A stretch of DNA of 64,000 nucleotides from Candidula unifasciata (GCA_905116865.2 CAJHNH020000215.1:238012-302011); one strand, 5' to 3'. Numbered from the stretch's first letter, positions 1 through 11,523 are shown. Numbers and translations: made by a program. Notes: generated from the letters alone by a model not told the origin.

Positions 1-700
1 AAGCTGCTGTGATCTCGCATCTAGTATATTTAATTTATCTTGCATCTGATTCTGTGAATGCGACAGAAGAGAAATATCATCAGCGAAGTCCAGATCATCA
101 AGCTATTTTGTAGGGGTCCACTGAATTCCTTTCTTGGTGTTAGCATTTACTGTTGTCATAATCCAGTCTATAGCCAGTAAAAATAAGAGAGGCGACAAAA
201 GACATCCCTGTCGCACACCTGTTTTTATTTCAAATGTATCTGTTAGCTACTCCTCATGAAGAACTCGACATTTCATGTCTTTGTATGTTGCCTTTACTAA
301 GTTGATAATTTTCTGTGGGATTCCATAGTGCCCCATCAATTTCCAGAGAGATTCCATATCAATGCTGTCAACCACTTTTTCATAGTCTATAAATCCAATG
401 TAAAGTGGTGAGTTCAATGCTTTGCTCTATTATAATACGTAATGTGACTATCTGGTCAGTACAGGATCTGTTTGACCGAAAACCTGCCTGTTCATCTCTT
501 AGCTTTTTATCAAAGCATCTTCTAATCTTAATACTTAATATTTTTCCAGGAACTGATAGCAACATAATTCCCCTATATTTTTCACACTCCTGTAGATCAC
601 CTTTTTTGGGCAGTTTCATTGGATATCCTTCTCTCCAGTCTGCTGGTATTTCTTCAGTCTCCCAGAAGTGTATGTATAATTAATATACGCAGGCATCTTT
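1..700 (-). mobile_element. LINE fragment: reverse transcriptase core (family A), cut by window edge
   Basis: Read on the minus strand, this encodes pieces of a non-LTR retrotransposon reverse transcriptase. Visible are a fingers motif (PKKGD followed by YRGIMLLS), QAGFRSNRSCTDQI near 470-500, a GVRQGC-like stretch near 205-215 and the catalytic box LDFADDIS at about 70-95. Stops and frameshifts break the frame, so the copy is dead. It continues past the left edge of the window. A second copy of the same family lies at 8080-9240 with closely matching sequence over the catalytic box. Confidence 0.8.
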
Positions 701-879
701 GTAGACTATAGACATCATTTCTGGGAACTTTTTTTTACCCTATGTTATAAGCATTTTCTTGTTTATGGTCACAAGTCATATAGGTCATCATAAGTCACAT
801 AGGTCATAAGTCACATAGGTAAAAATGTAAGATGTATAATGTATGATGGCAGTGGGGATCTAAATAATATTTTCTACCT

Positions 880-1190
880 TTGTTTCATTGCTCCTTTTCT
901 TAGTATTCCACTTATCTTTAGTATTTACCTTCTCTGTCCAAGTGTTTCACTTTTCTGTCTCAGTATTTCATTTCTTTATCTCCATATTTCAGTGCTGTCA
1001 TTATTGTAATCATATATGCCATTGTTATATGCTCGTCTCATTGTTTTAGTGCACTCTGTCTTCGTATGTCAGTGCTGTCATTATTGTAATCATATATGCC
1101 ATTGTTATACGCTCTGTCTGATTGTTTTATTGCCCTCTGTCTCAGTATTTCACTTTTCCATCTCAGTATTTTTTATATTGCTGTACCATA
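880..1190. repeat. Degenerate tandem repeat in AMPK-beta intron
   Basis: T-rich sequence made of variants of CTCAGTATTTCACTTT. It holds a clear duplication spaced 79 bp apart: CAGTGCTGTCATTATTGTAA begins near 991 and again near 1070. The array ends just before the splice acceptor of the first visible AMPK-beta exon. Confidence 0.6.
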
Positions 1191-1209
1191 TAACCTGATT
1201 CACTTTCAG

Positions 1210-1303
1210 CCAGGGAGATTTTTACACCATTATTGACTTGCCAGAAGGGGAACACCAGTACAAGTTTTATGTGGACGGCCAGTGGATGAACTCACCCAAT
1301 GAT
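1210..1303 (+). CDS. PRKAB: AMPK-beta exon: carbohydrate-binding module, first part
   Basis: Acceptor TTTCAG at 1204-1209 and donor GTAAGT from 1304. One base completes an upstream codon, then 31 codons run from QGDFYTII to QWMNSPND. The module's central glycine loop and beta strands are intact. Confidence 0.95.
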
Positions 1304-4300
1304 GTAAGTTACACTTTTACTGTGATAGTCTAGGTTTGTGACAGTCTAGTTTTGTGAAAGTCTAATTTCGTCACAGTTTAGTTTTGTGACATTCTAGTTT
1401 AGCATGGTTACACGAGTATCACTTCTATTCTTCTGGCCTTTATTCCTCTGCGGAGCACAGGCCGGCAGCGGATGGTCTCCGTAATGAAGTGAGTGGTCAA
1501 GCTGTTTACCTCATACTCCTAAGGTCATGGGTTCCTGTCACGGCTGCATCACTTGATTCACAAGGGCAGGTTTTTATGGTGATCCCTAGGGAATTGTTGC
1601 TGGAGCTATGGAATTCATGCTTTGTGCTGTGCTGTTGGCAAGGAGGATAGATCGAGCCATATGGGTAAAAACCTGGTGCTGTGAAGCTGATTCTCTCAAC
1701 TATAACTTTACAGACCCTCAGCCAACTCACACCGAGTCACCAAGTCGTTCTATCCTTTTGCACCTACATCCTTTTCATTTCACTGTCTAGTTGCCTTTTC
1801 CATGTTTTTTGTTTTTTTCTGTGCCCCTACATGTAAAGACAGTTAAGTTGCATCATTTTCAGGGATTCTCAACATGTGTCCTATTCAGTACCAGCATCTT
1901 TTCTTCACCTCTTCTGTTCACTTCTTATGCACTTGGATGTCTCTGTAAGTGTTCCAGTGCCTTTCCTTAATCCAGGTCCCCATGTGGGACACTTTTTTTA
2001 TTTAATTTGAAGCCCTACCCTGGTTGTTCCGGGGGACCCTTATAGAACTTAACAGTTGAACAGAGTCTCTCTGTCCTCTGATGCCACAACCCTTGTAAAC
2101 CCTACATCCCTGCACACACATGCACATTTTCGTAACCTGAAATCTGTTAAAAATGAAAACCTCAAATGCCCTCACCATCACTGATGTGCAACATATTTAC
2201 AGTAAAATGTAGGGATCATTTCATGCAAATTCAAAGAGGTAGATGTTTAAACTTTCAGGATTCTTGTTTCAAGCCACAGGCACAATTGTTCAGCCCCAGT
2301 ACAGTAAGTGGTTTGATTTATTGAAGGGGTACAAGACATCTGGCCAGCATGTCCTCTAAATGTAAAGGTAAAGTGATCAACTTCATTGCACCGGGTTTTA
2401 TCCCACATGACTCAGTCTCTCTCAGCAGAACAGCTAACGCACACAGCACGACCTCCGTAGCTCTGGCGACAGTCACCAGGGATTGCCATAAAAATCACAC
2501 CCGTGAACTGAATGGCGCCGCCATGAAAAGAACCCACAACCTTCAGAGCGCGAGGCAAATGGCGTGAACACTTGCCACAGACCAGACCACCCCAAATATA
2601 AGGCTTTTTAACTGTTTGGATGCCAAGAAATGCATCATCTGCTAATTTATAACTTCCCTAACTTTCCTATTGTACCGAAAGAGTTAAAGCTACCTGGCAA
2701 GCATGAGGAATAGTAAATAGTTATTATGATTTAGTTTCAGAGATGTGATAGCAGTTTTTGGCTGTGTAGTAGTGATTCTTTATCTTCTTCTGCCATTTAT
2801 TTCCCAGTGGGGCAAAGGCCCTTGACTGACTCTCACCAAGTCATCTTATCCTTTGCTGTTGCATGCAGCTGACCACATGTCCTCGCTCTCGCTGTCTTTT
2901 CTTTTCTCTCACTAGTTCTTTTCTCAGTTTTGTGTGTGTTGGGGAGGGGGGGGGGGCCCTTATGTCTACGCCACTGTTAGTTCCAGTGCAAAATCATTCT
3001 AGTTATATTGTTCTCAGGCTTTCTCAGTGTATGTACTATCTGTCTTCTCTTCCCCTCTTGATTCAATTGCATTTTTTCCTCTTCCAAAGCTCAACGTTAG
3101 TGATTCTATCATACAATTTAATGCTCTCTGTCCTGCGCAGACATCAGGGAATGTTGTAGTTTATTAATTGTTTTGGTTTTCTATATATATATATATATTT
3201 TTTTTTTTTAATGATTGTTCTCAGATTTCTTGTGTTAGTTTGATTGCTTGTCAGGCTGTGATATTTTGCAGTACTGCACTTGTGTGAATGTTTCAGCCTA
3301 TGACTAGTAGTGATATTGGGACACAGAACAACACCCTGACTGTGAGGCGGTCTGACTTCGATGCTTTCGAAGCCTTAGCCATAGATGGAAGGGCAGCCAG
3401 CAAGAAGGGTGAGTTTTAACATTTCAAACTGGTAGCCAGTTTGTGTCTAATTATCCCTTCTACTCTCATGACCTAGGAGAGAAAAAAAACAAGCCTCTAT
3501 ATTTTCAGATTTTTTTTATATTTCAGGGGAAAGAATCCTTAGAAAAACAAACCATTTTATACATATAACACACACAGACAGCACAAAACTTAATTTATAA
3601 TCCACAACAATAACAAATACTATGCAGGGTCTTTCTTCTTCTTCTTCTTTTGTCAAAATCTGCTTGTGCCGCTAGGCGTCGCAGTCTATCAGATGATCGG
3701 CAACCGAGCCAGGGCGCGTTCAGTCGCTTCATATGCCGTGATGTTATGAAGTCTCAGGTTGTCCGTGACTCCTTCAATCCATCTTCTTCTTGGTCTTGCC
3801 CTGCCTCTTGGTGTTTCGATTTTCATGTTGTATGCTTTTGATGCTGGCATCGTTGGTTCCATTCTCATTAGGTGACCAAACCATTTCATTCTTTGCTTCT
3901 CAATAAATTTAACGATGGGTATGGTTCCAATAGTTCTTGTAATCACATCGTTTCTCACTCGATCTCTTCTGGTTTTATTCGCAGCCATTCTCAAACAACT
4001 CATTTCACAGGTGGTTAGTCTTCTCTCGTGTTCTTTTGTTAATGTCCAGGGTAAGGGGAGTAAATAATATAAACAAATGCAGCATAGAATTAACTGGTTT
4101 ACATTTCTTGGATCCTGTAAACTAATTATTAAATGCCACTCACTTGACCATGTGACCCTATTGCCTGGAAACAACCCAAGCCAATGGGGAAAAATATAGT
4201 AAACAGGCCACTGTAGGCTAGTTACATATATGGGGAATTGGAGCCAACCAGAAGTGGTGGTTTTGTGTGTGCTTCTCAAGGTGAAAGGATTAAAGATAGA

Positions 4301-7300
4301 ACTTCACATTTGACCCCAACTTCAGCTTTTGTCTATTACCATGACAGAATTTGATTTATTTAAAAAAAAACCTAATGTAGTTTGACCGAGTTCATGAGTC
4401 AAATATACAGTTTTGTTGTTTTCTGCTGAATTATGGGTATTTTTAAACTATGTTAATGACAAAACTATTTGCGGTGGAAAAGGGGGGGGGGGGGTGATTG
4501 ACATACTACGCAGAGACTAAATAGCAAATAAAAACCTATTGCAAAACACCTGCAAACAAATGGAAGTAACAACACTCCCAAATTAACATTTAAAAAACAG
4601 GCACCACTAGTGTGAACATTTTCAGAAGAAGCATCTAGCCGTAGCAGTATTTTGGTATAAATTTTAACCCTTTCAGAGTCGCTCCAAAAAAAAAAGTGGG
4701 AGCATATCTCGGAAACTCACGACAACATGGCCTAGATATATCAAGGAAGAGAAAACCTATAATTAACATTATGTATGTTGCTGCCTTGTGGTTATAATGG
4801 CTGCAAATTATGATAGATTGTCATGAATTAACTATGCAAGAGCAGACAGTTTGATTTATCTTGGAAAGACTGGGCACTTGAGGCAGTATCCTGAGTCCAT
4901 TGACAGTTATTGAAGTAATTAACATATTCATCAGAATCAATACAATATTCTGTGGTATTTTATTTGCTTTGTTAGTATGTTTCACTGTGAGAGTGTAATT
5001 ATTTTTTTGTTTCAATGCTGCAGTGCTGGTGTCTTTTGTATATTGAATCTTTAAAAAATGGATGACAATTTGAAATGTGTGGACTGTTGCCATTGACATT
5101 GCTGACTTTTATGTCTCTCAGTAGACAAGTCAAACGAGTATGGTCAGGAAATTCCTCCAAGGGGCACAACAGAAGGCAAACACAGTGGGCCCCCATTTCT
5201 TCCGCCCCAGTTGTTACAAGTCATTCTTAATAAAGACACACCAGCCCATGTAAGTTACACTAAAACTGTTGTCATTATTCTTGATTTTGTTTTTAATTTA
5301 CAAAGTTTTCTATATTGTTTTTATAGTGTAAACTGCATATTAAAATACTGTTTGTTATGTCTTTCTGCAGCATTTAGCAGAAATATCTCATGCAGAAAAT
5401 GGCGTTTAGCCTGTTCCTACAGAACTGGTGGTGCCTTACGCATTATTATTGCCTGTGCAACTGCTGATATGTTGTAACGCATTATTATTGCCTGTGCAAC
5501 TGCTGATATGTTGTAACTGCTGCTTCCATCAATGGAAGGCTAAGCGGCAATAATTCTCTGTGGTTGTCATTGATACAGAAACGGAGAAGTTATGGGGTGA
5601 TCTGTTTGCTGTGAAGTTGGAACTGCAGCTAACATCTAACTTGAACTCATATCAAGCATATTCATCCCTATCATGAGCTATTAGTGCCAAACATGGTCAC
5701 TCACAACATTACAGGAGTGAAGGTAACTACAGAAATGAGATGACTTAGAAGAGACCAGAAAAGCAAATCTCAAATTAAAGTCGGAAAAGCATCATAGAAC
5801 CTAATTTCCATACGTAGTGATTAAAAGGTTTTATCCACTTAAAGTGTCATACCAAACAAAGCATATAACGAAAGAAGAGAGAGCAGTTGCACCCAAGGCA
5901 GACCAAGAACAGATCCCAAAGAAAACATTAAGGAAATCATGCAACAGTACCATTTTGCTGCTGACTCAAGGACATTTTCAGCTATGACAAATTTACAAGC
6001 ACAACACATGGTGTTTCTTCAAAGTCACAACCAATTGATAAATCTAATCTTGAAGACAAAATCAACGATTTAAACAGGTGGTAACTATTCTTACAAACAT
6101 TTTTTTAAGGCATCTTTATGTAATATATTCCTTGAAGGAATAATTGTATGATTTTTGTGTGTGTAAATTCCTGATTTAACCACGCAGCTGCTCTATCTTC
6201 AGCTTTGATTACCATATACTTGCAGGTTGAACCATCTCTGCTTCCTGAGCCTAATCATGTCATGTTAAACCACCTGTATGCACTATCCATCAAGGTGAGT
6301 GATATTCAGCAGTAATATTTTATGTTAGCCCAACTCGAGGGATAGTGATAATAACAATGAATTGGACGGAATACTGTGATAACAGTGTTAGCCCAACTCG
6401 AGGGATAGTGATAATGACAATGAATTGGGCGGAATACTGTGACTAACAGTGTTAGCCCAACTCGAGGGATAGTGATAATAACAATGAATTGGACGGAATA
6501 CTGTGATAACAGTGTTAGCCCAACTCAAGTGATAATGACAATGAATTGGGCGGAATACTGTGACTAACAGTGTTAGCCTAACTCAAAGGATGGTGATATA
6601 ACAATGAATTGAGATGGTGATATAACAATGGATTAGTCAGAATACTGTGACTAACAGTGTTAGCCCAACTCGAGGGATAGTGATAATAACAATGTATTGG
6701 ACAGAATACTGTGACTAACAGTGTTAGCCCAACTCAAGGGATAGTGATAATAACAATGTATTGGACAGAATACTGTGACTAACAGTGTTAGCCCAACTCA
6801 AGGGATAGTGATATAACAATGTATTGGACAGAATACTGTGACTAACAGTGTTAGCCCAACTCAAGGGATAGTGATATAACAATGTATTGGACAGAATACT
6901 GTGACTAACAGTGTTAGCCCAACTCAAGGGATAGTGATAATAACAATGTATTGGACAGAATACTGTGACTAACAGTGTTAGCCCAACTCAAGGGATAGTG
7001 ATAATAACAATGTATTGGACAGAATACTGTGACTAACAGTGTTAGCCCAACTCAAGGGATAGTGATAATAACAATGTATTGGACAGAATACTGTGACTAA
7101 CAGTGTTAGCCCAACTCAAGGGATAGTGATAATAACAATGTATTGGACAGAATACTGTGACTAACAGTGTTAGCCCAACTCAAGGGATAGTGATAATAAC
7201 AATGTATTGGACAGAATACTGTGACTAACAGTGTTAGTCTGGCTAAAGTCATATAGCAGACTTACTTATGACAGTAGACACTGTAACTGCTCTCGTGATT

Positions 7301-10300
7301 TGGACAGGGTGCAACAGACACACCTTGGAAGAAATTGAAACCTCCCCTCATAATGTTCTCAGACAGCAATGTGTACTCTAGTAAGCCTTCATTGTGCAGA
7401 GGGCACACAATTAAACAATTGACAGTAAAACTTGAGTGTCGTTCCAAGGGTAAAGATTTGATAGCATTTATTGAGGCAGTAATACCATGACAACAACGTT
7501 ACGCCTTTTAGGCCATGACATATAAGACTGTATGATCTGTTTCCTTCCTCTTCACCTTCCCCCCCCCCCCCCCCCCCCCCCCAGGCGAGTCCCAGGAAAT
7601 AATGTCTTGTATTTGAAACAAATGTTTCCTTGTGTGCTTTCTGGTGCCCTATGTTGAGAGGAAAGAATTAACCCACTGCTTCCTTACAGGCATATTGTAA
7701 ATGATGACTGACTGGAGTCTTATCTCTCTGAGAGGTAAAAACTGGCCGCCTGCACTGAAATAAGCCAGATCTTTAAAAAACGGACATGCACACAAAATTT
7801 GAGGCCTGAAACAAGACCAAAATCCAGAAAGGGAAAAACAACCAGATTTTTCTGCCAGAGTTTACAGCTAGTGAATGCGAAGAACAAGAAAAAGAAGAAA
7901 TGAATGTCACTTAAGTAATGAAAGAATGATTCAAGAATATTTTGCACAGGATATTTGCTGGGCATATTGTACGTATCTGTCTGGTATCTACACCTGGAAT
8001 TACATAAGCATGACCACATAACCCTACCCCCACCTCCCTATGAGCCATTAGCCTATACAGAGTCCTTTCACTTCTTGTTATTCTGCATTCTAACCCCCCA
8101 GTGGAGCATAGGCCCTCAACCAACTCATGCCAAGTCGTTCTATCTCCCACTGTCACATGCCCTATTTTTTTTCCCCACTATCTTGCTGCCTTCTGCATGT
8201 GTGTTTTTGGTCTTCCTTTTTTCTGTTCCCCTGTTGGTTCCAGTGCATAGTTATTCTAGTTGTATTGTTCTCAGGTTTTCTCAACATGTGTTCTATCCCA
8301 CGACAGCGTCTTTTCTTCACCTCTTGGTACACTGGAACTTGTTCAGTTCTCTCCCAAAGCTTTACGTTAGTGATTCTATTGTACCATTTAATTTGTTTAT
8401 TCTACGAAGGCACTAGTTAATGAATTTTTGTAATTTATTAGTAATTGCCTTCGTTGTCCTCCATGTTTTACTCCATACAAAAGTACTGATTTGACATTAG
8501 AACTAAATATTTTAAGTTTAGTGTTGGTTTTACTTTCTTTTGACCTGCACAGAGTCCCTAGTGCTGTGAAAGCTTTCTTGCCTTTTGTATTCATATTTTA
8601 AAATCTCTATCAGTTCCCCCATCTTTATCTACATTACTGCTCAGATAGGTGTACGGCCACATCTCAGAGTGGGAAACCATTAAGAAAACCCACATTACTA
8701 CGTGCCTGATTTATTCTCATTGTCTTTTCCTTAGGGATCTTCAGACCTAGCTGTTGTTATCTCGCTTCTAGTATATTTAATGTATCTTGCACCTGATTGT
8801 GTGAATGGGACAGAAGAGAAATATCAGCAAAGTCCAGATCATCAAGCTGTTTTGTAGGGGTCCACTGAATTACATTCCTGGTGTTAGCAGTTGCTAACGT
8901 AATCCAGTCTGTTGTCAGTAAAAATAAAAGACATCTCTATTGCACGCCTGTTTTTATTTAAAATGTATCAGTTAGCTTTCCCTCATAAAGAACTCAACAT
9001 TTCATATTCTATGTTGCTTTTACTACATTAATAATTTTCTGTGGGATTTCATAGTGCCCCATCAATTTCCAGATAGATTCCCTATAAATGCTGTTAAAAG
9101 CTTTTTCGATGTCTATGAATTCAGTGTAAAGTGATGAATTCTGTTCAAGGCTTTGCTCTGTTTTTATGCGTAATGTGGCTATCTGGTCAGTATGGAATCT
9201 GTTTTTACTTACAGAAATCATATAGTCCATTGTTTCATCAGGGCAGCTTTAAATTAATTGTGTGATTCTTTTGTTTACTCCAAAATGCGGCTGCCCATGA
9301 ATATTCCAACTGTCTCAGCAATCTTCAGAACATGCCTTTTATTTGTGTCATAAATTACCTGATATAATGTACGAGGAAGAGTCAAAAATTATCTACACTT
9401 TTCATTCTACAATTTATTTGCGTGAAGCTTTGGTTACACTAAACACATCATTTTTCTACTTAATCTCTCTTCTTAGTAGTGCACTATGCCAAACGGCAAA
9501 GCAGGATTACATATACATTCCAAATAAAAGGTTTTTGGTTGGTTTTGAAGCCACTTTTGCACCGCATTTTTCACATTGAAGTCTGAGGCGAATTAGCGAC
9601 CTCTTCATGCGTTACACTTGTTCGACGACAGTTAAACTTCCTGATCTACAAAAACACACATTTACATAGGAAGAATCATATCACTGCCCGTTGTTCCTCT
9701 TTAAGCCAGACTTCTAATGGATCGGCCATGATCTGTCTGCAACAGAAGGAAGAAAAATGGCGGAATTAGTGTCAAAATTGTTATAGCATTACCACAACAG
9801 TATAACAATAAATAGGCGAGGACAGAAGTCAGTGTGGGCAGTGTAAGAAGAGATGTCAAAAGTGTAGAGTTATGTCAAAAATGTAGTTCAAAAGTGTAAT
9901 GTTAAAAATGTAGTGTTATGTCAGAAATTTTGAGTTATGTCAAAAATGTAGAGTTATGTTAGAAATTTAGAGTTATGTCAAAAATGTAGAGATATGTCAG
10001 AAATGTAGAGTTATGTCAGAAATTTAGAGTTATGTCAAAAATGTAGTGTTATGTCAGAAATTTAGAGTTATGTCAAAAATGTAGACTTATGTCAAAAATG
10101 TAGTTAAGTCAAAAGTGTAATGTTAAAAATGTAGTGTTATGTCAGAAATTTAGAGTTATGTCAAAAATGTAGATTTATGTCAGAAATGTAGTGTTATGTC
10201 AGAAATTTAGAGTTATGTCAAAAATGTAGACTTATGTCAAAAATGTAGTTATGTCAAAAGTGTAATGTTAAAAATGTAGAGTTATGTCAGAAATTTAGAG

Positions 10301-10795
10301 TTATGTCAAAAATGTAGACTTATGTCAAAAATGTAGACTTATGTCAAAAATGTAGAGTTATGTCAAAAGTGTAATGTTAAAAATGTAGAGTTATGTCAGA
10401 AATTTAGAGTTTGTCAAAAATGTAGAGTTATGTCAAAAATGTAGAGTTATGTCAAAAGTGTAATGTTAAAAATGTAGAGTTATGTCAGAAATTTAGAGTT
10501 ATGTCAAAAATGTAGAGTTATGTCAAAAATGTGTTATGTCAGAAATTTAGAGTTATGTCAAAAATGTAGAGTTATGTCAAAAGTGTAATGTTAAAAATGT
10601 AGAGTTATGTCAGAAATTTAGAGTTATGTCAAAAATGTAGAGTTATGACAAAAGTGAAGGTAGTTTTTGACTTCCCCTCATGTATGTCTTTTTTAAATTT
10701 TTTTTTATTTTCAGGATGGAGTGATGGTTCTCAGCGCCACTCATCGTTTCCGGAAAAAATACGTGACCACACTTCTGTATAAACCCATTCAGTAG
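1210..10795 (+). CDS. PRKAB: AMP-activated protein kinase beta subunit (3' part; five coding exons)
   Basis: Join 1210-1303, 3297-3408, 5122-5249, 6226-6294, 10715-10795 (stop TAG). AMPK beta tethers the catalytic alpha and regulatory gamma subunits and binds glycogen. The visible 160 residues match the family in order. Exons 1-2 are the CBM48 carbohydrate module (LPEGEHQYKFYVDGQW, then IGTQNN and RRSDFDAFEALA). The lysine of YKF, the tryptophan of DGQW, and the Thr and Asn of GTQNN correspond to known glycogen contacts; the leucine before GT is isoleucine here. Exons 3-5 are the C-terminal ASC region (FLPPQLLQVILNKDT, LLPEPNHVMLNHLYALSIK, DGVMVLSATHR, KKYVTTLLYKPIQ). All junctions are GT-AG and in phase. 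The N-terminal third, with any myristoylation site, lies before the window. Whether it is beta1- or beta2-like cannot be told; many invertebrates have one gene. Confidence 0.96.
1440..1720. repeat. tRNA-derived SINE-like repeat, copy 1
   Basis: Contains AGTGGTCAAGCTGTTTACCT (A-box-like) and GGTCATGGGTTC (B-box-like), followed by a body that recurs in inverted orientation at 2345-2580 (shared CACCGGGTTTTATCC-type and CAGGGATTGCCATAAAAA-type blocks). A pol III-derived SINE is the simplest reading. Confidence 0.55.
1715..1990 (-). mobile_element. LINE family A 3'-end fragment
   Basis: The stretch around CCTCAGCCAACTCACACCGA, and the T-rich tract after it, matches 2757-3165 and 8080-8400. There the minus strand reads as a short LINE C-terminal tail followed by 3' UTR. 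No open frame remains. Confidence 0.5.
2345..2580. repeat. tRNA-derived SINE-like repeat, copy 2 (inverted to copy 1)
   Basis: Shares its body with 1440-1720 in opposite orientation (CACCGGGTTTTATCCCACAT, CACCAGGGATTGCCATAAAA, GAACCCACAACCTTCAGAGC). The pair could form a hairpin in the intron transcript. No coding sense is claimed. Confidence 0.5.
2757..3165 (-). mobile_element. LINE family A 3'-end fragment
   Basis: Matches 8080-8400: TCCCAGTGGGGCAAAGGCCC, a CCAAGTC(G/A)T block, a T-rich tract, then TTCTAGTTATATTGTTCTCAGG. It is the 3' end of the family whose reverse-transcriptase part is seen at 8400-9240. Confidence 0.6.
3297..3408 (+). CDS. PRKAB: AMPK-beta exon: end of carbohydrate module
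   Basis: Acceptor TTTCAG ends at 3296; donor GTGAGT begins at 3409. It has 37 codons (PMTSSDIGTQNN to DGRAASKK) plus one base. It carries the conserved GT-NN glycogen-contact turn and the RRSDFDAFEAL strand and helix. Confidence 0.96.
3640..4035 (-). mobile_element. LINE family B: reverse-transcriptase C-terminal fragment
   Basis: The minus strand encodes RRLTTCEMSCLRMAANKTRR, then VKFIEKQRMKWFGHLMRM and RGRARPRRRWIEGVTDNLR. This is the typical C-terminal tail of invertebrate endonuclease-reverse transcriptases. Only the 3' end is present, as expected of 5' truncation during target-primed insertion. Related copies lie at 22.76, 28.0, 38.86, 46.93 and 49.83 kb. Confidence 0.8.
4060..4290 (-). 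repeat. Dispersed repeat (also at 33490-33735)
   Basis: The minus-strand translation contains FPHWLGLFPGNRVTWSSEWH and LILCCICLYYL. The plus strand at 33590-33735 gives [19 protein letters not shown] and LILCCICIY. This is nucleotide similarity of a dispersed element, not proof of a protein. A weaker match to the TTAACTGG part lies near 62640-62700. Confidence 0.55.
4290..5121. other. AMPK-beta intron sequence, no feature recognised
   Basis: AT-rich intron with a G run at 4482-4494. I see no exon, repeat array or TE terminus here. Confidence 0.5.
5122..5249 (+). CDS. PRKAB: AMPK-beta exon: linker and start of alpha/gamma-binding region
   Basis: Acceptor CTCTCAG ends at 5121; donor GTAAGT begins at 5250. 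Two bases complete a split codon, then 42 codons run from DKSNEYGQEIPP to FLPPQLLQVILNKDTPAH. PPxLLQVILNKDT is the family signature of the C-terminal domain. Confidence 0.96.
5439..5516 (+). repeat. 39-bp tandem duplication in intron
   Basis: Two identical adjacent 39-bp units beginning CGCATTATTATTGCCTGTGC, at 5439-5477 and 5478-5516. Confidence 0.9.
6226..6294 (+). CDS. PRKAB: AMPK-beta exon: LLPEPNHVMLNHLYALSIK segment
   Basis: Acceptor TTGCAG ends at 6225; donor GTGAGT begins at 6295. Exactly 23 codons, phase 0 at both ends. The sequence is almost identical to the conserved gamma-binding strand of known beta subunits. Confidence 0.97.
6325..7240 (+). repeat. 64-bp minisatellite, about 14 copies, in AMPK-beta intron
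   Basis: The unit begins GTGTTAGCCCAACTCAAGGG and ends ACTGTGACTAACA. Early units (6325-6660) vary (CTCGAGGG, AATTGGGCGG, shortened forms). Units from about 6700 on are nearly identical. This suggests recent homogenisation at the 3' side. The array starts about 30 bp after the exon donor. Confidence 0.93.
7240..7735. other. AMPK-beta intron, only a C run
   Basis: Intronic sequence with a 22-base C run at 7561-7582. No other feature seen. Confidence 0.5.
7735..7905 (+). repeat. Dispersed repeat DR2, partial copy
   Basis: The segment from AGCCAGATCTTTAAAAAACG through ACAGCTAGTGAATGCGAAGA matches the fuller copies at 32330-32600 and 63712-63992. Those share a CCAGATCTGTAAAACGGATG-like block and end in an ACAGCTGGTGAACACGAAGA-like block. 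Confidence 0.55.
8080..9240 (-). mobile_element. LINE family A copy: reverse transcriptase C-terminal part and 3' end
   Basis: On the minus strand, 9009-9230 encodes HTDQIATLRIKTEQSLEQNS and FIDIEKAFNSIYRESIWKLM, the palm region. The next 300 bp match 1-260 of this window, including the catalytic-box region. At 8397-8594, KIFSSNVKSVLLYG is the usual thumb and C-terminal motif. Then comes DRTTWHELVEGLCST near 8100-8140 and a 3' UTR. Frames are broken. The copy lies inside the large AMPK-beta intron, opposite to the gene. Confidence 0.82.
9365..9760 (-). mobile_element. Mariner-like remnant, internally deleted
   Basis: On the minus strand an ATG near 9730 opens MADPLEVWLKEEQRAVI, followed by a stop. 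This resembles the first helix of mariner-type transposases. The other end (9368-9395) reads TACGAGGAAGAGTCAAAAAT, a mariner-type terminus. The DDE catalytic part is missing. I did not find a matching terminal repeat at the transposase-start side. Confidence 0.5.
9840..10665 (+). repeat. 19-20-bp minisatellite in AMPK-beta intron
   Basis: Alternating units GAGTTATGTCAAAAATGTA and GAGTTATGTCAGAAATTTA, with inserted AAAAGTGTAATGTTAAAAAT variants that recur every 90-130 bp. This gives a loose higher-order pattern. It ends about 50 bp before the last AMPK-beta exon. Confidence 0.9.
10715..10795 (+). CDS. PRKAB: AMPK-beta last exon with stop
   Basis: Acceptor TTTTCAG ends at 10714. Twenty-six codons DGVMVLSATHRFRKKYVTTL-LYKPIQ, then TAG at 10793-10795. 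The family normally ends at this LYKPI motif, so the C terminus is complete. Confidence 0.97.
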   Translation, partial: DGVMVLSATHRFRKKYVTTLLYKPIQ

Positions 10796-11160
10796 GATAA
10801 CAAATTAGCTTTCATTTGCTTCTTGTATGTTTGTTTCCTTATTTCACCAAAATTATGGCTACGTGATTTTGTTTGTGTACTGTTGTCGATAAAAGAAACC
10901 TTACAATTGTTACAAAAGTTGCATGGCTTTTTAGTGTCATTTATGGTGGCGGTTTCTGCTTGATCTTTCATGTATTTAAAAAATCAGAGTCATCCGTGTT
11001 AGCGGAATATCATCATTCCTATAGGTTTATGTACCCAAGTACATTGTTGTAATCTAGGTCTGATTTTATTTTGTGGTTGTCATCATGAACTATTGATAAT
11101 TCATAATCAAATTACTTGGATGTAGTCGTGGCAGGTTCGTGAATTTGTAATTTAGTAACC

Positions 11161-11417
11161 ATGGTGTAGTGGCTAGACACTTGCCTGTGGATCTGAAGGT
11201 CAGGGGTCCAGGAGCCTGTCAGAGCTGGACTTCTTCAAACATTGAACCATGGCTCTGGGTTGACACTGCCTTAAATGGATAGTGGGTAAAGTCCTGGGAA
11301 GTAAAGGTGGCCAGCATGGTTTTGACCACATCACCCGCTGAGCGCCGATTGGTCTCAAATATGTCTAGTCCTTTATGCCCTCTACGCCTGAAGATGGGGA
11401 CAATGGTCCTTTACTTA
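11161..11417 (+). mobile_element. tRNA-derived SINE (family S), near full length
   Basis: The head TGGTGTAGTGGCTAGACAC fits a pol III A box and GGTCAGGGGTCC a B box. The body has TGGGAAGTAAAGGTGGCCAG, CACATCACCCGCTGAGCGCC and the end CAATGGTCCTTTACTTA. Other copies are listed at 14036, 14695, 14945, 19445, 20082, 27765, 47618 and 51475. It may lie in the AMPK-beta 3' UTR. Confidence 0.8.
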
Positions 11418-11523
11418 ATACAGTAAACAAAAGTGAACACTAGGAAGCTTATGTAACCATACAGTATCGCTCGCCTGTAACCATACAGTATCGCTCGCTT
11501 GCTCATGTAATCATGGTAAGATC

